The notes beneath the pieces were generated by a model that was not told the DNA's origin, did no database searches, and saw only the letters and a program-made list of their open reading frames with translations. Below are positions 43,761-52,790 of a stretch of DNA of 64,000 nucleotides, in pieces; the first letter of the stretch is position 1; each line of letters starts with the position of its first letter. Where the stretch lies: the NCBI RefSeq assembly GCF_007097385.1, contig NZ_VJZS01000003.1, positions 124,001 through 188,000 of the forward strand, in the 5' to 3' direction. This DNA comes from Flavobacterium sp. ZT3R18. GTDB lineage: Bacteria > Bacteroidota > Bacteroidia > Flavobacteriales > Flavobacteriaceae. The translations under genes and the position numbers were made by a program.

Positions 43761-45056
43761 TTAGATTTCTGATTGATTAATCAATTGTGCCAATTCTTTG
43801 GTTAAATGCTGCCTGGAATATTTTTGCAAACCTACAGCATACGATTGTAAATTCCCCTCTAAAAACTGATTATAATACTTTAAAATCAAAGTTTTCAATT
43901 TCAATTTCTCGGTATATTCAAAAAATACTCCTGTGTTGGTCTCTTTAATAATTTCAGCAAAATCAGATTCGGCTGGACCAATAGCAATAATAGGTCTGTT
44001 AGAAACCATATACTCGAATAACTTTCCGGGAATTATACTTTTGGTTTCCTCCGAATCAATTTCGATCAGCAACAAAACCTGTGAATTCCTTTGATGCATT
44101 ACGGCTTCTGAATGCGACACATAGCCTAAATTATGCAAATAAGAATTCAACCCAAACTGTGAAATCGTTTCTAATACTTCTTGACTAACCGCCCCTATCA
44201 ATTTTATCTCCAAATGAGACTTAAAATCTGGAACTTCCGCCAAAAGTTCAATCAAACTTTCCCATAAAATAGCTGGATTTCTTTCCGAAAGAAAGGAACC
44301 AATATGCGCCAAACTAAACTTTGTATCCAGACTTAACTTTACTACTTCCTCCGTATCATATCCATTGGTGATAATAGCGATAGGTTTATTGGTAATATCT
44401 TCAAATTCGGTTTTGGTCGTTTTGCTGGTCACAATAATAGTATCTGCAGTATTCAAAACCTGATATTCTAACGCTTTGTGTTTTCTGGCAGCTCTTGTCG
44501 ATAGTTTCAAGGATTTATGATATCCTATGGTGGTCCAAGGATCACGAAAATCTGCAAACCAAGTAAGGTTTAACTTTTGCTTTAAGCTTAAACCAATCAA
44601 ATGCAAACTATGGGGTGGTCCAGACGTAACAATGGTATCGATATTATTTTCTACTATATATTTTTCTAAATAGGAAACCGATGGTTTTACCCAATACACT
44701 CGTGCATCAGGTATAAATAAGTTTCCTCGAATCCATAACAAAGTCTTATCCAGAAAAGATTGTTTCTTCTGATTTGGAATAATACCCGAACTGATTTTTT
44801 TGGTTTTATTTTTAGAAAAAAACGAAGCCAGTTGATAAGGTTCGAAAATTTTGTTTTTTAAAATAATTGCCTTTTCCGAAACTTCACTTTCTAAATTAGC
44901 ATCAATAATGGGATAGGTTGGATTTTCGGGTATGTAAACTATCGGCTGAATATCAAAATCAGGTAAATATTTTACAAACTTAAGCCAACGCTGTACCCCT
45001 GGCCCACCTGCTGGTGGCCAATAATACGTTATGATGAGGATTTTTTTTGAGTTCAA
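43761..45056 (-). CDS. Glycosyltransferase, GT4-like
   Basis: This GT-B glycosyltransferase has 431 residues. The N-terminal domain opens with ILIITYYWPPAGGPGVQRW, which is typical of GT4-type enzymes. The C-terminal domain holds SLAHIGSFLSERNP, LHNLGYVSHSEAVM and the terminal nucleotide-sugar site IIPGKLFEYMVSNRPIIAIG with Glu in KLFEY. The donor and acceptor are unknown. It is followed by the flippase gene. The last residues and the stop codon are supplied by AATCTAAA-type repeat sequence (INQSEI, TAA at 43761-43763). Confidence 0.9.
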   Translation of the reverse strand: MNSKKILIITYYWPPAGGPGVQRWLKFVKYLPDFDIQPIVYIPENPTYPIIDANLESEVSEKAIILKNKIFEPYQLASFFSKNKTKKISSGIIPNQKKQSFLDKTLLWIRGNLFIPDARVYWVKPSVSYLEKYIVENNIDTIVTSGPPHSLHLIGLSLKQKLNLTWFADFRDPWTTIGYHKSLKLSTRAARKHKALEYQVLNTADTIIVTSKTTKTEFEDITNKPIAIITNGYDTEEVVKLSLDTKFSLAHIGSFLSERNPAILWESLIELLAEVPDFKSHLEIKLIGAVSQEVLETISQFGLNSYLHNLGYVSHSEAVMHQRNSQVLLLIEIDSEETKSIIPGKLFEYMVSNRPIIAIGPAESDFAEIIKETNTGVFFEYTEKLKLKTLILKYYNQFLEGNLQSYAVGLQKYSRQHLTKELAQLINQSEI

Positions 45057-45080
45057 TTTTAATGGTTTTGTGATATTGAA

Positions 45081-45542
45081 TTATAAATTTCTATTTAATT
45101 TCTCAAGCTCTTCAATATCTAACAAATCTTTTGGACGATTTGCAGCTTTCTTGGCAATGATTAAATTTTCATAATCTATAAAATAAACTGGAATATCACT
45201 AATTTCTGTAATGTATGCTTTTTCTAAAAGTTGTTCAAACGTGGTGTTTTCTAAACCTTTTACGGAGGTCATAATATCTAATCGCAAATTAAAATTCAAT
45301 GTAATATCTGTCCATCCAGGAATAAATTGCATTGTATTTAAATTTTCAAAATCTCCTATTCCCGCCTGTTTTAAGGCCTCTCTTAAATTTTCTCTATTCT
45401 CGATTGAATCTTTTATAAAAATATCGATATCACCCGTATTTCGTCCATAGCCATAGATATTCACAGCAAACCCGCCTATAGTCAAATATTTAACTTTATT
45501 TAAAAAGAAGTATTTCCAAATTTCTACTATTTGACTATTCAT
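45081..45542 (-). CDS. Nucleotidyltransferase (MNT/DUF6036-like)
   Basis: This 153-residue protein has the nucleotidyltransferase signature YLTIGGFAVNIYGYG followed by TGDIDIFIK (G-G ... D-x-D), a later VYFIDYENLIIAKKAA helix and RPKDLLDIEELEKL, the usual layout of minimal nucleotidyltransferases such as MNT and AbiEii relatives. The third acidic residue is probably in LRLDIMT. The upstream 51-codon gene ends 4 bases before its start, so the two form a tight pair that may act as a toxin-antitoxin or AMPylation module. That role is inferred from layout only. Confidence 0.85.
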   Translation of the reverse strand: MNSQIVEIWKYFFLNKVKYLTIGGFAVNIYGYGRNTGDIDIFIKDSIENRENLREALKQAGIGDFENLNTMQFIPGWTDITLNFNLRLDIMTSVKGLENTTFEQLLEKAYITEISDIPVYFIDYENLIIAKKAANRPKDLLDIEELEKLNRNL

Positions 45543-45546
45543 TGAA

Positions 45547-45702
45547 TTAATTAGTTTTTTTAACGGTTTTCAAAAGATAAGAAATTTCTATAATAGCCAT
45601 CAATTTTTCAAAACGTTGTTGTGGTGTCATTTTTTTTATCTCTTCGATATACCTTGCTTCCATTATAGAAGGATGAGCATGATTTAATATAGTTGCTTTC
45701 AT
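45547..45702 (-). CDS. Small partner of the nucleotidyltransferase
   Basis: This 51-residue protein starts at MKATILNHAHPS and has two predicted amphipathic helices, with the conserved-looking MTPQQRFEKLMAIIEIS. A longer frame to 45768 exists, but the -7 element TAATTTTG (45729-45736, minus strand) lies between the two starts and favours the shorter one. It precedes the nucleotidyltransferase by 4 bases. I infer an adaptor or antitoxin-like role; no DNA-binding domain is visible. Confidence 0.65.
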   Translation of the reverse strand: MKATILNHAHPSIMEARYIEEIKKMTPQQRFEKLMAIIEISYLLKTVKKTN

Positions 45703-45728
45703 TTTTTTTAAATAACTAATCAAATTTA

Positions 45729-45736
45729 CAAAATTA
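45729..45736 (-). promoter_or_regulatory. Putative -7 element TAATTTTG (minus strand)
   Basis: This TAnnTTTG match lies 26 bases before the 51-codon gene and would drive the small gene and nucleotidyltransferase pair. Confidence 0.5.
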
Positions 45737-45858
45737 ACTTTATCTATTTTCCTAAAGTCGCAAGTCATAAAGTAAAATACATAAAAGTCTCATTATCATT
45801 GAATTAAAATCATTTCCAACTACTCCTTTTAGCTTGACTTGAGGACAATTAAGACCTT

Positions 45859-48288
45859 TTACTTGTAACTTTTAAATATTTTAATTCTTTTCTTTCTCTC
45901 AAAGTAAATCCCACCAACTAAAAGAAACAACATCCCAATACAACTTAAAAGCGTAATCGCACTTCCGGTTTTCACAACCTGAGGGTCAAACTTGAACTCT
46001 ATAGTGTGTTTACCCGCAGGAACCACAATCGCTCTCAAAGCATAATCGGCTCTCATAATTGGAGTTTCTTTACCATCTACAAGGGCTTTCCAACCTTTTT
46101 CATAATACATTTCAGAGAAAACAGCCAAACCATCTTTTGAATTGGTTGATGTGTACTTCAAGTTATTCGGCTTATAAGAATCTAAAGTTATAGTTGCCGA
46201 ACTGTCTTTGGCGAAAGCCTTATTTTTAATGGCAGCAAATTCAGTTTCATTAACAACCGCCACCGCTTTAGAATTTAATTTATCCAAAGCTTTCATTTCT
46301 GCATCCGAATTTTGAACCCATTTTACCTGACTCACAAACCAAGCATTTCCATTGGCATCTGGATTGATAATTGGATATTCTTTCCCTTCTTTATCCGTTT
46401 GAATCACATACTTAACATTCAACATATTAAGCACTTCAGTGTTATTTTTGGCGATTTGATAATCAAACAATTGTTGCATTCTTTGAGGTTTTACTGCGCT
46501 ATATCCACCAATTGCTTTATGAAAATAAGATGTTCTGGCTTGCATCAAACCCTGTATATCAAACACACGATAATTTGTTGGGTCTTTTAAAATTTCTGTA
46601 TCAGTAGGGGTTTCTTGAAAAGGAACTTCAACTTCTCTAGAATTTATAAAATCTTTATTAGAAACATAATTCTTATCCACAAAAAACAAATCGGAAACCA
46701 TAAACAAACCAACTAAAATAATTGCAGTATTTTGGGCCATCTTATTTTTAATAAACAACCATAACACGCCAACTGCAATCAGAATAAAAAATCCTGAACG
46801 CAATAAATCAGCACTGTACAACGATTTTCGATCGGATTTTAAGGCATCTACGAAATCAGGTCCATAACTTTGAAGAAAATAACTGTCGTTAGCTGCTGAA
46901 AAACTGAACAAACTTTTAGACAAAAACAGAACCAAAATCAGTCCTAAACCAACTGCTCCAGATTGCATCAAGGGTTTTAATTGCTTTTCTTTTTCTAATT
47001 TAAAAAAAGATTGCAATCCCATAATGGCCAATACAGGGAAACACAATTCCAAAATAACTTGAATGGAGGACACCGCCCTAAACTTATTGTACATCGGAAT
47101 ATAATCGATACAAAAATCCGTTAATGCAGGGAAGTTTTTCCCCCAAGAAAGGATTAAAGTAACAATCGCACCACCTAGGAATGCATATTTAATTTTTCTT
47201 TCATCAATAAACAAAGCTAAAACTCCCAAAAAGAAAACCACCGCTCCTATGTATGCAGGAGCAGACACACCTGGCTGATCTCCCCAATAGGTTGGCATGG
47301 CAGAAACAAAATCAGTTGCTTGTGCTTCTGGCACTCCTTGTGAAATCATAAACTCAAACATACTGCTGTCTGTTCCGACCTTTTCATTATTAGAACCTCC
47401 AAAAAGTCTAGGTGCAATCAAGTTAAAACTTTCGGCAATTCCATAGCTGTATTCCGTAATATAATCACGAGACATAGCCACGTCAGTAGTTCTTTTGGTT
47501 CCATCAGGATTAAAGCTTAAATTACTTTTCCCACGAGTGCTAAAATTAGCATATTCGGCTGTTGCCAATAAGTTAGTTGCATTGGCACCAATAGCAAAAA
47601 TTCCAGCGATGAAAAGCGTCCCAAGGGAATACATTAAAGTTTTATATTCCTTTGCTTTTATTGCTTCGTAAATAAAATAACCAGAAAGGATCAATAACAA
47701 AATCAATAAATAATAAGTCATTTGAAAGTGATTGGCATTTACTTCTAATGCAACCGCAAACATGGTAAGCAATCCTCCCCAAATGTATTTTTTTTGAAAA
47801 ACCAAAATAAAACCAGCAACAACCAGTGGCATATAAGCAATGGCGTGTGCTTTGGCATTATGACCCACTCCAAGAATAATGATCAAATAGGTTGAAAGAC
47901 CAAAAGCCAAAGCGCCGAAAAAGGCTTTTAGCGGATCAGCTTTTAGAACCAACAGTAAGCCATAGAACCCAAGAAAATAAAGGAATAAATAATCGGCAGG
48001 ACGTGGCAAAAATCGCAATACATCATCAATTGCACCAATATAATCGTGAGGATACTTGGCTCCCAATTGATACGTTGGCATTCCTCCAAAAGCGGAGTTT
48101 GTCCAATAAGGTTCCTCTTGGTGGGTTGCTCTAAAATCATTTTGTTCTTTGGCCATTCCCGTATATTGGGCAATATCCGATTGAAAAATTTGTTTTCCTT
48201 GCAAAACAGGAAAGAAATAAAGGGTAGAAACTAGTACAAAACCAAGTATGGCCAGTGCATGCGGAAAGAACTTTTGAAGTTGCTTCAT
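45859..48288 (-). CDS. YfhO-family multi-pass membrane protein
   Basis: From the preferred start MKQLQKFFPH the protein has 809 residues. There are about 12 TM segments in the first 560 residues and one near the C terminus (about 780-800). A large extracytoplasmic domain between them includes NYRVFDIQGLMQARTSYFHK and the motif EMYYEKGWKALVDGKETPI, both characteristic of the YfhO family of GT-C-fold proteins, probably lipid-linked sugar transferases. It is not in an operon with the glycosyltransferase gene. AATCTAAA-type repeats precede the start codon. The in-frame upstream region to 48360 is repeat-derived. Confidence 0.92.
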   Translation of the reverse strand: MKQLQKFFPHALAILGFVLVSTLYFFPVLQGKQIFQSDIAQYTGMAKEQNDFRATHQEEPYWTNSAFGGMPTYQLGAKYPHDYIGAIDDVLRFLPRPADYLFLYFLGFYGLLLVLKADPLKAFFGALAFGLSTYLIIILGVGHNAKAHAIAYMPLVVAGFILVFQKKYIWGGLLTMFAVALEVNANHFQMTYYLLILLLILSGYFIYEAIKAKEYKTLMYSLGTLFIAGIFAIGANATNLLATAEYANFSTRGKSNLSFNPDGTKRTTDVAMSRDYITEYSYGIAESFNLIAPRLFGGSNNEKVGTDSSMFEFMISQGVPEAQATDFVSAMPTYWGDQPGVSAPAYIGAVVFFLGVLALFIDERKIKYAFLGGAIVTLILSWGKNFPALTDFCIDYIPMYNKFRAVSSIQVILELCFPVLAIMGLQSFFKLEKEKQLKPLMQSGAVGLGLILVLFLSKSLFSFSAANDSYFLQSYGPDFVDALKSDRKSLYSADLLRSGFFILIAVGVLWLFIKNKMAQNTAIILVGLFMVSDLFFVDKNYVSNKDFINSREVEVPFQETPTDTEILKDPTNYRVFDIQGLMQARTSYFHKAIGGYSAVKPQRMQQLFDYQIAKNNTEVLNMLNVKYVIQTDKEGKEYPIINPDANGNAWFVSQVKWVQNSDAEMKALDKLNSKAVAVVNETEFAAIKNKAFAKDSSATITLDSYKPNNLKYTSTNSKDGLAVFSEMYYEKGWKALVDGKETPIMRADYALRAIVVPAGKHTIEFKFDPQVVKTGSAITLLSCIGMLFLLVGGIYFERKKRIKIFKSYK

Positions 48289-48498
48289 TAATATGATTTT
48301 AGATTTTAGATTGAGGATTAACGTCCCGATAGCTATCAGGATTGAATTCAGATTTATCACGATATCGAAGTTTCGGGACGGGAGATATTTTAGATTAAAA
48401 ACTTATGAATTAATGATTTAGATTTCGTGATAACAACAACATTGCCTTCTTCAGGAGATTCAACACATCTTAAATCAGAAATCGTTAATCAGAAATCA
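48289..48498. repeat. Intergenic AATCTAAA-type and GTCCCGATAG-type repeats
   Basis: Minus-strand AATCTAAAATC units next to the YfhO start are followed by GTCCCGATAGCTATCAGGA and TCGGGACGGGAGATA fragments related to the TCCCGATAATTATCGGGA palindrome. TGATTTCTGATTAACGATT units follow the DUF4834 stop. Confidence 0.7.
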
Positions 48499-48780
48499 TC
48501 AATCAATTTCCTCATAATCTACATAATCCCCCACTTTTTTTGTTTCGCGAGGATTTTTGTCATTAGCGGTATTGATTATAATTTCATCATTATTGGGCGT
48601 TTTATTCCAAGTCGTATTCTGAGTTTGCTGCTGTTGCTGCTGAAAATTTTGCCCTGCTTTTTCTACCACCTTTTTAACTAATAAAGGTAAAAACAATCGA
48701 GCCAAAAATTTAAAAATATAATAGAAAGCGATCATGTAAAATATCGCTTTTATAAAACCCGAAAAAGAGGCTGTTTGCAT
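48499..48780 (-). CDS. DUF4834-family small membrane protein
   Basis: From MQTASFSGFIKAIFY the protein has 93 residues. One hydrophobic segment (about 10-33, FIKAIFYMIAFYYIFKFLAR) is followed by a charged helix and a Gln-rich stretch with five consecutive Gln, then an acidic tail KKVGDYVDYEEID. This matches the DUF4834 layout known from Bacteroidetes, whose function is unknown. The longer frame to 48852 overlaps the promoter zone and lacks the family start. It is divergent from the outer-membrane protein gene. Confidence 0.82.
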   Translation of the reverse strand: MQTASFSGFIKAIFYMIAFYYIFKFLARLFLPLLVKKVVEKAGQNFQQQQQQTQNTTWNKTPNNDEIIINTANDKNPRETKKVGDYVDYEEID

Positions 48781-48872
48781 AATCATATAATTTTTGGACA
48801 AAATTAATAAATCCAACTCGAAACTTTGGGACAAAATAAAAATATCATTCATAAATAAATGATAAAATATAG

Positions 48873-48880
48873 TACATTTG
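48873..48880 (+). promoter_or_regulatory. Putative -7 element TACATTTG
   Basis: This TAnnTTTG match lies 36 bases before the outer-membrane protein gene start at 48917. Confidence 0.5.
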
Positions 48881-48916
48881 AAATGCGTTATCCCTTTTCA
48901 ACTCAAATAATTTAGT

Positions 48917-49867
48917 ATGTTCACTATCAAAAATTTATTTATTGCAGCAGTTTTTTTGATTCCAACAATTCATTACGGACAACACACCGATCAAATCAAT
49001 TCGAATAGACCAGGCGAATCCATGTCGGCTTTTGCCGTCGGAAAAACCGTTATTCAGGTAGAGACTGGTGTTTTTGGGATCCAAGAAAGTCATAATTTAT
49101 CAAAATATGATGCCAACGGGTTTGGGATTGATATGGAATTAAGATATGGAGCATTCCTAGAAAGTCTCGAATTTATAGCTGATATTCAATATGTAAACGA
49201 AAGATTTACCTACCCGATGAGAATTGACGATAGAGCCGATTTTAAACAAAGCGTTTTGGGAGCGAAATATTTAATTTATGACCCTAATAAAGGGTATAAA
49301 AAAGAAGTGGATTTATACAGTTGGAAAGCCAATCATAAATTCAATTGGCATCAAGTTATCCCCGCAGTAGCCGTATTTGCAGGTGCCAATTATACAGGTG
49401 CCAATAATCCATTCTATTTCTCACCTCAATCGAGTTTCTCCCCAAAAGCCGCTTTGATTTTACAAAACCATTTAGGCGATGGAAGCTGGGTTTTTGTAAC
49501 CAATATTATTTATAATTATATAGCAACCGATTACCCTAGTTTGAGTTACATCGTTACACTAACCAAAGGAATTAATCCTAAATGGTCTGCCTTTGTAGAA
49601 AACCAAGGGATAAAAAGTGATTTTTATAGCGATGCAATCGTTCGAGGTGGCGCTGCTTATTTGATCAACAAAAACCTGCAAGTAGATGCTTCCTTAAGCA
49701 CCAATTTTAAGAATACCCCTTCTATTCTTTACGGAGGAGTGGGCGTATCATGGCGTTATGATGGCCGTTATAAAGAAGTTCATCTCTTAAGCAAAGAAGA
49801 ACAAGCAGCCGAAAAAATGGCGAAAAAGACCCATTCAAGAAAACAAAGCAAAAAATCTAAGAAATAA
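48917..49867 (+). CDS. Outer-membrane transporter-like beta-barrel protein
   Basis: This 316-residue protein begins with a signal peptide (residues 1-21, ending HYGQ). The DQINSNRPGESMSAFAVGK start and alternating polar/aromatic strands match the PF13557 (phenol-degradation MetA-like) transporter family of outer-membrane barrels. The tail after residue 285 is Lys/Glu-rich and ends in KKSKK, unlike a classic barrel C terminus. The substrate is unknown. The next gene (GNAT) starts 20 bases later on the same strand, so they may form an operon. Confidence 0.85.
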   Translation: MFTIKNLFIAAVFLIPTIHYGQHTDQINSNRPGESMSAFAVGKTVIQVETGVFGIQESHNLSKYDANGFGIDMELRYGAFLESLEFIADIQYVNERFTYPMRIDDRADFKQSVLGAKYLIYDPNKGYKKEVDLYSWKANHKFNWHQVIPAVAVFAGANYTGANNPFYFSPQSSFSPKAALILQNHLGDGSWVFVTNIIYNYIATDYPSLSYIVTLTKGINPKWSAFVENQGIKSDFYSDAIVRGGAAYLINKNLQVDASLSTNFKNTPSILYGGVGVSWRYDGRYKEVHLLSKEEQAAEKMAKKTHSRKQSKKSKK

Positions 49868-49887
49868 AAACATAGTTCCCGAAAATA

Positions 49888-51006
49888 ATGATTACCATAC
49901 AAGAAGCCAAGACAAAAAACGAGCTAATCGAATTTATAAAATTTCCTTTTTCCTTATACAAAGACAATCCGTATTGGGTGCCGCCAATTATTGCCGATGA
50001 ATTGGAAACGTTTGACAAAACCAAAAATCCCGCTTTTGAAAGTGCCGAAGCAAACTTTTATGTCGCTTATAGAAACGATACAATTGTAGGTCGAATTGCG
50101 ACAATCATCAACTGGGACGAAGTCAATCACCAACAAAAAAGAAAAGTTCGTTTTGGTTGGTTTGATGTTATTGATGATCTAGAAGTAACCAAAACATTGC
50201 TTGAAAAAGTATATGAATTGGGAAAAAAAAACAATCTTGAATATGTAGAAGGCCCAATGGGATTCTCCAATCTGGACAAAGTAGGAGTTCTTACCGAAGG
50301 CTTTGACGAATTAGGAACTATGATTACATGGTACAATCATCCTTATTATGCCACCCATTTTGAACAATTAGGCTACGTAACCGAGAAAGAATACCTAGAA
50401 AACAAATTCCCATTTGCCAATGCCAAACCTGAGTTTTTCGAAAAAATAAATGAGTTAGTCAAAAAAAGATACCAACTCAAACCCATCAATTTTAAATCGA
50501 CCAAAGCCGTGATGCCTTACGTCGATAAGATGTTTGATTTATTTAATGAATCGTATGCGAACTTATCTTCGTTTGTAGCCATTTCAGACGTTCAAAAAGA
50601 ATACTTCAAGAAAAAATACATCAGTTTCATTAATCCAGAATACATCAAATATGTAGAAGACAAGGATGGAAATCTAGTGGCTTTTGCTATTGTGATGCCT
50701 AGTTTTTCGAAAGCATTACAAAAAGCCAACGGTAAATTATTCCCTTTTGGTTTCCTGCATTTACTAAATGCAAGACGCAACAGTAAAGATGTTGTTTTCT
50801 ACCTTATTGGCGTACATCCAGAATATCAAAACAAAGGAGTAACAGCCGTAATTTTTAGTGAATATCACAAAACATTTACCGAAAAAGGAATTGAAAACTG
50901 TTTCAGAACCCCTGAATTATCAGACAATATAGCGATCCAGTTAATTTGGAAAAATTTCAATCCTGTAGTGCATTGCAGAAGAAAAACGTTTAGAAAAGAG
51001 TTGTAG
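49888..51006 (+). CDS. GNAT-like N-acetyltransferase family protein
   Basis: This 372-residue protein has an N-terminal GNAT-like region with FPFSLYKDNPYWVPPI and the AYRNDTIVGRIATIIN strand. The second GNAT-like half carries LIGVHPEYQNKGVTAVIFSEY, where the P-loop-like PEYQNKGV resembles the acetyl-CoA binding motif A (R/Q-x-x-G-x-G/A). The substrate is unknown; similar proteins are sometimes labelled GTP cyclohydrolase, which the sequence does not support. Sense-oriented TTTTCAGTCGCAG sequence follows its stop. Confidence 0.83.
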   Translation: MITIQEAKTKNELIEFIKFPFSLYKDNPYWVPPIIADELETFDKTKNPAFESAEANFYVAYRNDTIVGRIATIINWDEVNHQQKRKVRFGWFDVIDDLEVTKTLLEKVYELGKKNNLEYVEGPMGFSNLDKVGVLTEGFDELGTMITWYNHPYYATHFEQLGYVTEKEYLENKFPFANAKPEFFEKINELVKKRYQLKPINFKSTKAVMPYVDKMFDLFNESYANLSSFVAISDVQKEYFKKKYISFINPEYIKYVEDKDGNLVAFAIVMPSFSKALQKANGKLFPFGFLHLLNARRNSKDVVFYLIGVHPEYQNKGVTAVIFSEYHKTFTEKGIENCFRTPELSDNIAIQLIWKNFNPVVHCRRKTFRKEL

Positions 51007-51037
51007 TTTTCAGTCGCAGTCGCGGGTTGTCAAAAAT

Positions 51038-51074
51038 AAAAAAATCCATTCACAAAGCGAATGGATTTTTTTAA
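51038..51074. terminator. Bidirectional terminator
   Basis: The stem AAAAATCCATTC/GAATGGATTTTT is flanked by A- and T-runs between convergent genes. Confidence 0.9.
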
Positions 51075-51119
51075 ATGCAATCTTAAGTACTGAAAACTGA
51101 GACTGAGACTGAAAACTAT

Positions 51120-52382
51120 CTAAGCGTCCAAATCAACTTTAGTTCTGCTAGCGATTTCTTTATACGTTCCGTTTTCTAATCTTTCACGAATGTCTTCAAA
51201 TGCTGTAAGTGTTTCATCAATATCAGATAAAGTATGCGAAGCAGTTGGTATCAATCGCAATAAAATCATCCCTTTTGGAATAACTGGGTAGATTACAATC
51301 GACAAGAAAATACCGTAATTCTCTCTCAAATCATTCACCATCACCATAGCTTCTGGTACACTTCCTTCAAGATAAACCGGAGTCACACAAGTATTAGTAT
51401 CCCCAATATTGAAATTTCTAGTTCTCAAACCACTTTGCAATGCATTAACATTTACCCAAAGTTTGTCTTTCAATTCAGATGAGTTTCTTAGCAATTCCAA
51501 ACGCTTCAAAGAACCAATGGTTTGAATCATAGGCAACGATTTAGCAAACATTTGAGAACGCAAATTGTATTTTAAGTAATCAATAATGTCTTTATCGGCA
51601 GCAACAAAAGCACCAATGTTAGCCATTGATTTTGCAAACGTAGAGAAATAAACATCAATTCCGTCTTGACAATCTTGCTCCTCACCTGCTCCAGCACCTG
51701 TTTTACCAAGTGTACCAAAACCATGTGCGTCATCAACAAGTAAACGGAAATTGTATTTCTTTTTCATTTCTACAATCTCTTTCAACTTCCCTTGTTGTCC
51801 GCGCATTCCAAAAACACCTTCAGTGATAAACAAAATACCACCACCAGTTGTTTCGGCTAGTTTTGTAGCACGCTCCAGGTTTTTCTCCATGCTTTCGATA
51901 TCGTTATGACGGTATGTAAAACGTTTTCCGCTATGCAAACGAACCCCGTCAATAATACAGGCATGTGCATCAACATCATACACAATCACATCATTTCTAG
52001 TAACCAAAGCATCAATGATAGACACCATTCCTTGGTAACCAAAATTCAACAAATAAGCTGATTCTTTCATTACAAAAGCTGCCAATTCTTCTTCTAGTTG
52101 CTCATGATATTTCGTGTGACCACTCATCATTCTTGCTCCCATTGGGGCAGCAGCACCAAACTCGATAGCCGCATCAGCATCCGCTTTACGTACTTCAGGA
52201 TGATTTGCAAGACCTAAATAGTCATTTAAACTCCAGTTCAAAATATCTTTACCTTGAAATTTCATTCTTGGCCCTAATTCTCCTTCTAATTTTGGAAATA
52301 CAAAATAACCTTCTGCTTGTGAAGCCCATTTTCCTAGTGGACCTTTATTGTTTTGAATTCTTTCGAATAAATCTTTTACCAT
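51120..52382 (-). CDS. PLP-dependent acyltransferase, serine palmitoyltransferase-like
   Basis: This alpha-oxoamine synthase-type enzyme of 420 residues condenses an acyl-CoA with an amino acid. The motif LLVDDAHGFGTLGKTGAG carries the PLP-ring Asp and His. The PLP-binding Lys lies in STFAKSMANIGAF. LNWSLNDYLGLANHPEVRKA is the usual N-terminal segment. In Bacteroidetes this family member is commonly the serine palmitoyltransferase of sphingolipid synthesis; 8-amino-7-oxononanoate synthase or KBL remain alternatives. It is monocistronic with its own -7 element at 52420-52427. Confidence 0.9.
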   Translation of the reverse strand: MVKDLFERIQNNKGPLGKWASQAEGYFVFPKLEGELGPRMKFQGKDILNWSLNDYLGLANHPEVRKADADAAIEFGAAAPMGARMMSGHTKYHEQLEEELAAFVMKESAYLLNFGYQGMVSIIDALVTRNDVIVYDVDAHACIIDGVRLHSGKRFTYRHNDIESMEKNLERATKLAETTGGGILFITEGVFGMRGQQGKLKEIVEMKKKYNFRLLVDDAHGFGTLGKTGAGAGEEQDCQDGIDVYFSTFAKSMANIGAFVAADKDIIDYLKYNLRSQMFAKSLPMIQTIGSLKRLELLRNSSELKDKLWVNVNALQSGLRTRNFNIGDTNTCVTPVYLEGSVPEAMVMVNDLRENYGIFLSIVIYPVIPKGMILLRLIPTASHTLSDIDETLTAFEDIRERLENGTYKEIASRTKVDLDA

Positions 52383-52419
52383 AATATATCTATGTACTAG
52401 TATTAATTTTAAGAAGTTG

Positions 52420-52427
52420 CAAAATTA
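52420..52427 (-). promoter_or_regulatory. Putative -7 element TAATTTTG (minus strand)
   Basis: This TAnnTTTG match on the minus strand lies 37 bases before the start of the PLP enzyme gene. Confidence 0.5.
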
Positions 52428-52532
52428 ATTATTTAAATTTTATTAGCGTATTGAAAGCAAAATTATTTTTTCTATCCAAAAACCACTTAAAAAAAAATGG
52501 CTGTATTCTAAAATAAGCAGCATTTAATTCCA

Positions 52533-52603
52533 ACCATATAAGAAATATAAGATCATTTAAGCTAAATAAAAAAACTTATCTGTTCTTATATTTCTTATAT
52601 GGT
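52533..52603. repeat. ACCATATAAG-type inverted repeat, copy 1
   Basis: Perfect 20-base arms at 52533-52552 and 52584-52603 (ACCATATAAGAAATATAAGA and its complement) enclose CATTTAAGCT. A second copy with changed but still paired bases is at 61882-61946. Confidence 0.85.
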
Positions 52604-52663
52604 AAACTTTTTATATCTATCAGGGTTAATGCGGTAATCAACAACTTTTTTCAATAAAAACCG

Positions 52664-52671
52664 TATATTTG
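52664..52671 (+). promoter_or_regulatory. Putative -7 element TATATTTG
   Basis: This TAnnTTTG match lies about 120 bases before the NYN gene. The transcript leader would then contain the CAATNN and CTAAAATC repeats at 52674-52781. Confidence 0.45.
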
Positions 52672-52673
52672 AA

Positions 52674-52781
52674 TCAGAATCAGAATCAATGGCAATGGCA
52701 ATATCAATTTCAATATGAAAATCTAAATTCTAAAAATTGACAATCAAAATAATCTAAAATCAAAAGTCTAAAATCAAAAAT
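52674..52781 (+). repeat. Leader repeats: CAATNN hexamers, then CTAAAATC units
   Basis: GAATCA units (three), CAATGG/CAATAT/CAATTT hexamers and CTAAAATC-like heptamers follow one another up to the NYN start codon. Confidence 0.75.
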
Positions 52782-52790
52782 AATTTAGGT

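Noticed and set aside
48427-48681. Plus-strand frame of 84 codons opposite the DUF4834 gene
   Set aside because: It is the antisense reading of the DUF4834 coding region plus repeats, with no family resemblance.
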